A stretch of DNA of 64,000 nucleotides. It comes from Actinomadura coerulea (GTDB lineage: Bacteria; Actinomycetota; Actinomycetes; Streptosporangiales; Streptosporangiaceae). The stretch is from the NCBI RefSeq assembly GCF_014208105.1, contig NZ_JACHMQ010000001.1, positions 5,146,001 to 5,210,000 on the forward strand, given 5' to 3'. A model generated the notes under the pieces. The model was given only the letters and a program-made list of their open reading frames with translations. It was not told where the DNA came from and did not search any database. The position numbers and the translations under genes were made by a program. Shown here one piece after another: positions 62,773 to 64,000 of this stretch. Position 1 is the stretch's first letter; the number at the start of each line of letters is the position of its first letter.

Positions 62773-63650
62773 TAGGAGAGGCCCGCCTTCCGGAACCTGC
62801 GGTACAGCACCGCGACCGAGCCGACGACGATCAGGGCGCACACCGCGAGGGCGACCACGCCGCCGGCGACGCCGGACGGAACCCCGGCGGACGACGACTG
62901 GGCGCCGAGCAGCCGCACCTGGACGATGTCGACCAGGTTGAACGGCGTGAACAGCCCCGCCCAGCCCTGGAGCGTGAAGTTCGTCTGCGCCTCGGCGATC
63001 CCCTGGACGGCGCCGACGAACGCCGCGCTGATCATGTAGACGGCGATGACCGCCGCGACCCCGAACCCGCGCCGCGGGGTGAACGCCGCGACCACCATCC
63101 CGATGGCGGCCAGGACGAGCGCGAACAGCACGCAGCCGACGAGCGCGCCGAGGTACTTCAGCAGCTGCTCGCCGGAGTCCGGCATCTTGGAGATCAGGCC
63201 GCCCACGTACAGGACGGTGACAGGCACCGCCATCAGCGCGAACAGCGCGGTCGCCATCGCGGCGGCCTTCGCCAGCACGAAGTCGAGATGGCCGACCGGG
63301 CGCGAGAAGTACAGCGGGATGACGTGGAAGCGCACCTCCCGCGAGGCCAGCACCGGCGCCTGCGTGGCCAGGAAGATCGCCACGATGACCTGCATGATGT
63401 TGGCGTAGGACGCGTAGCGGAACAGCGCGTCCTCCTGCTTGGTGAACGCGAACGCCGCGACCGACCCGGCGGCCGGCAGCAGCATGATCGCCCCCAGCAG
63501 GAACGGCATCACCTTCGCCCTCGCGGGACGGCCGAGGCCGTAGGCGGCGCGCAGGTTGTGCACGTACAGGGACCGCAGCACGTACGCGCGGCCGTTGCGG
63601 CGCCCCTCGTAGTGCCGGTAGCCGATGTCGTGGATGGTGCTGGTGCTCAT
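62772..63650 (-). CDS. ABC transporter permease (first pair)
   Basis: 292 residues, six hydrophobic helices after an N-terminal cytoplasmic segment with HDIGYRHYEGRRNGR, a signature of this permease family. A motif EVRFHVIPLYFSRPVG lies between helices 2 and 3, parallel to the LTKPI motif of the other permease, so the two are distant homologues. ATG start overlapping the stop of the preceding ATPase. Confidence 0.9.
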   Translation of the reverse strand: MSTSTIHDIGYRHYEGRRNGRAYVLRSLYVHNLRAAYGLGRPARAKVMPFLLGAIMLLPAAGSVAAFAFTKQEDALFRYASYANIMQVIVAIFLATQAPVLASREVRFHVIPLYFSRPVGHLDFVLAKAAAMATALFALMAVPVTVLYVGGLISKMPDSGEQLLKYLGALVGCVLFALVLAAIGMVVAAFTPRRGFGVAAVIAVYMISAAFVGAVQGIAEAQTNFTLQGWAGLFTPFNLVDIVQVRLLGAQSSSAGVPSGVAGGVVALAVCALIVVGSVAVLYRRFRKAGLS

Positions 63651-64000
63651 CGCGGCGCCCCCTCCTGCACGTCGCCGGACTGCACCCCTCCGGCCGCGGC
63701 CGTGGGTGCGGGCGGCGTCTGGAAGACCTCTTCGATGTGGTGGCGGCGCTGCTCCATGCGGATCAGCCGGAGCCCCAGCTCGGCGACGCCGTCGCGGACC
63801 AGGTCGTAGGTCTGCTCGCCGGCGATGTCCACGACGAGGAACCGGCCCTCCGGACGGACGGCCACGCCCTGGTCGTAGAGGTGCCGTCCGAGCGTGTCGC
63901 GCCCGTCGTCCACCTCGACGGTGAGCACGCCGCTCTCGGCCGTGTACGCCTCGACCGCCTGGGAGCGCAGCAGCTTCCCGCCGTCGACGATGACGACGTG
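63647..64000 (-). CDS. ABC transporter ATP-binding protein, C-terminal part (continues past the window)
   Basis: 117 residues of the C-terminus; the frame is open to the window edge. The visible start HVVIVDGGKLLRSQ is the segment after the switch His of an ABC ATPase. The following accessory domain (LTVEVDDG, RHHIEEVF) resembles that of the other ATPase in the operon. Stop overlaps the permease start (ATGA). Walker motifs lie outside the window. Confidence 0.85.
   Translation of the reverse strand, partial: HVVIVDGGKLLRSQAVEAYTAESGVLTVEVDDGRDTLGRHLYDQGVAVRPEGRFLVVDIAGEQTYDLVRDGVAELGLRLIRMEQRRHHIEEVFQTPPAPTAAAGGVQSGDVQEGAPR

Overview
The window is about 73% GC, with dense, often overlapping genes, many GTG and some TTG starts, and actinomycete-specific families (XRE/DUF5753 with DUF397, DUF5319, SigD/RsdA, GuaB3, a His-tailed GroEL1). 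It looks like chromosomal DNA of a filamentous actinobacterium, probably Streptosporangiales or Thermomonosporaceae (Actinomadura-like). That placement rests on gene content and was not tested. I see no rRNA, tRNA, CRISPR array, insertion sequence or prophage. Fifty-three protein genes are called, two of them cut by the window ends.

Layout. 1-2.3 kb: end of a CO-dehydrogenase-type molybdenum hydroxylase operon (coxL, coxM, coxG). 2.4-10.3 kb: a small methyltransferase and two giant tandem cell-wall polymer synthases (GT2 plus TagF-like glycerophosphotransferase). 10.4-15.4 kb: peroxide defence (oxyR, ahpC, ahpD), split by a divergent carotenoid oxygenase/TetR pair. 15.5-29 kb: purine genes (guaA, guaB3, guaB) with interspersed accessory genes: two secreted M43 metalloproteases flanking alkD, a cholesterol-oxidase-like GMC enzyme with an aldehyde dehydrogenase and TetR, and glpD. 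29.3-35.1 kb: DUF5319, rsdA-sigD, groES-groEL and a THUMP-like methyltransferase. 35.1-38.6 kb: a long intergenic region, a repetitive coiled-coil protein and an APH-fold kinase. 38.6-46.4 kb: tsaD-rimI-tsaB, a membrane protein, tsaE, a hydrolase, alr and the NAD(P)HX repair enzyme. 46.6-50.3 kb: an XRE regulator with two DUF397 proteins, then an ABC exporter. 50.4-57.1 kb: glmS, coaA, a PhoX-type phosphatase and a DUF4132 protein. 57.2-64 kb: an MMPL transporter, a NarL-type two-component system and a double ATPase/permease ABC operon that runs off the end.

The backbone guaB3-guaB-DUF5319-rsdA-sigD-groEL1-groES-tsaD-rimI-tsaB-tsaE-alr-nnr-glmS follows the order I recall from Mycobacterium tuberculosis (Rv3410c to Rv3436c), so accessory genes appear to have been inserted into a conserved housekeeping block.

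Regulatory DNA is unusually legible. There is a CIRCE element beside a good sigma-70-type promoter for groES, an OxyR-like box before ahpC, perfect inverted repeats in both TetR-divergent regions and before the XRE gene, repeated CGGTTC half-sites before glpD, and a 30-bp perfect palindrome before the MMPL gene. No single locus is clearly a new system. The best candidates for new biology are the paired GT2-TagF enzymes with one degenerate GT2 domain, the heptad-to-hendecad coiled-coil protein, and the oxyR/carotenoid-oxygenase/ahpCD arrangement.
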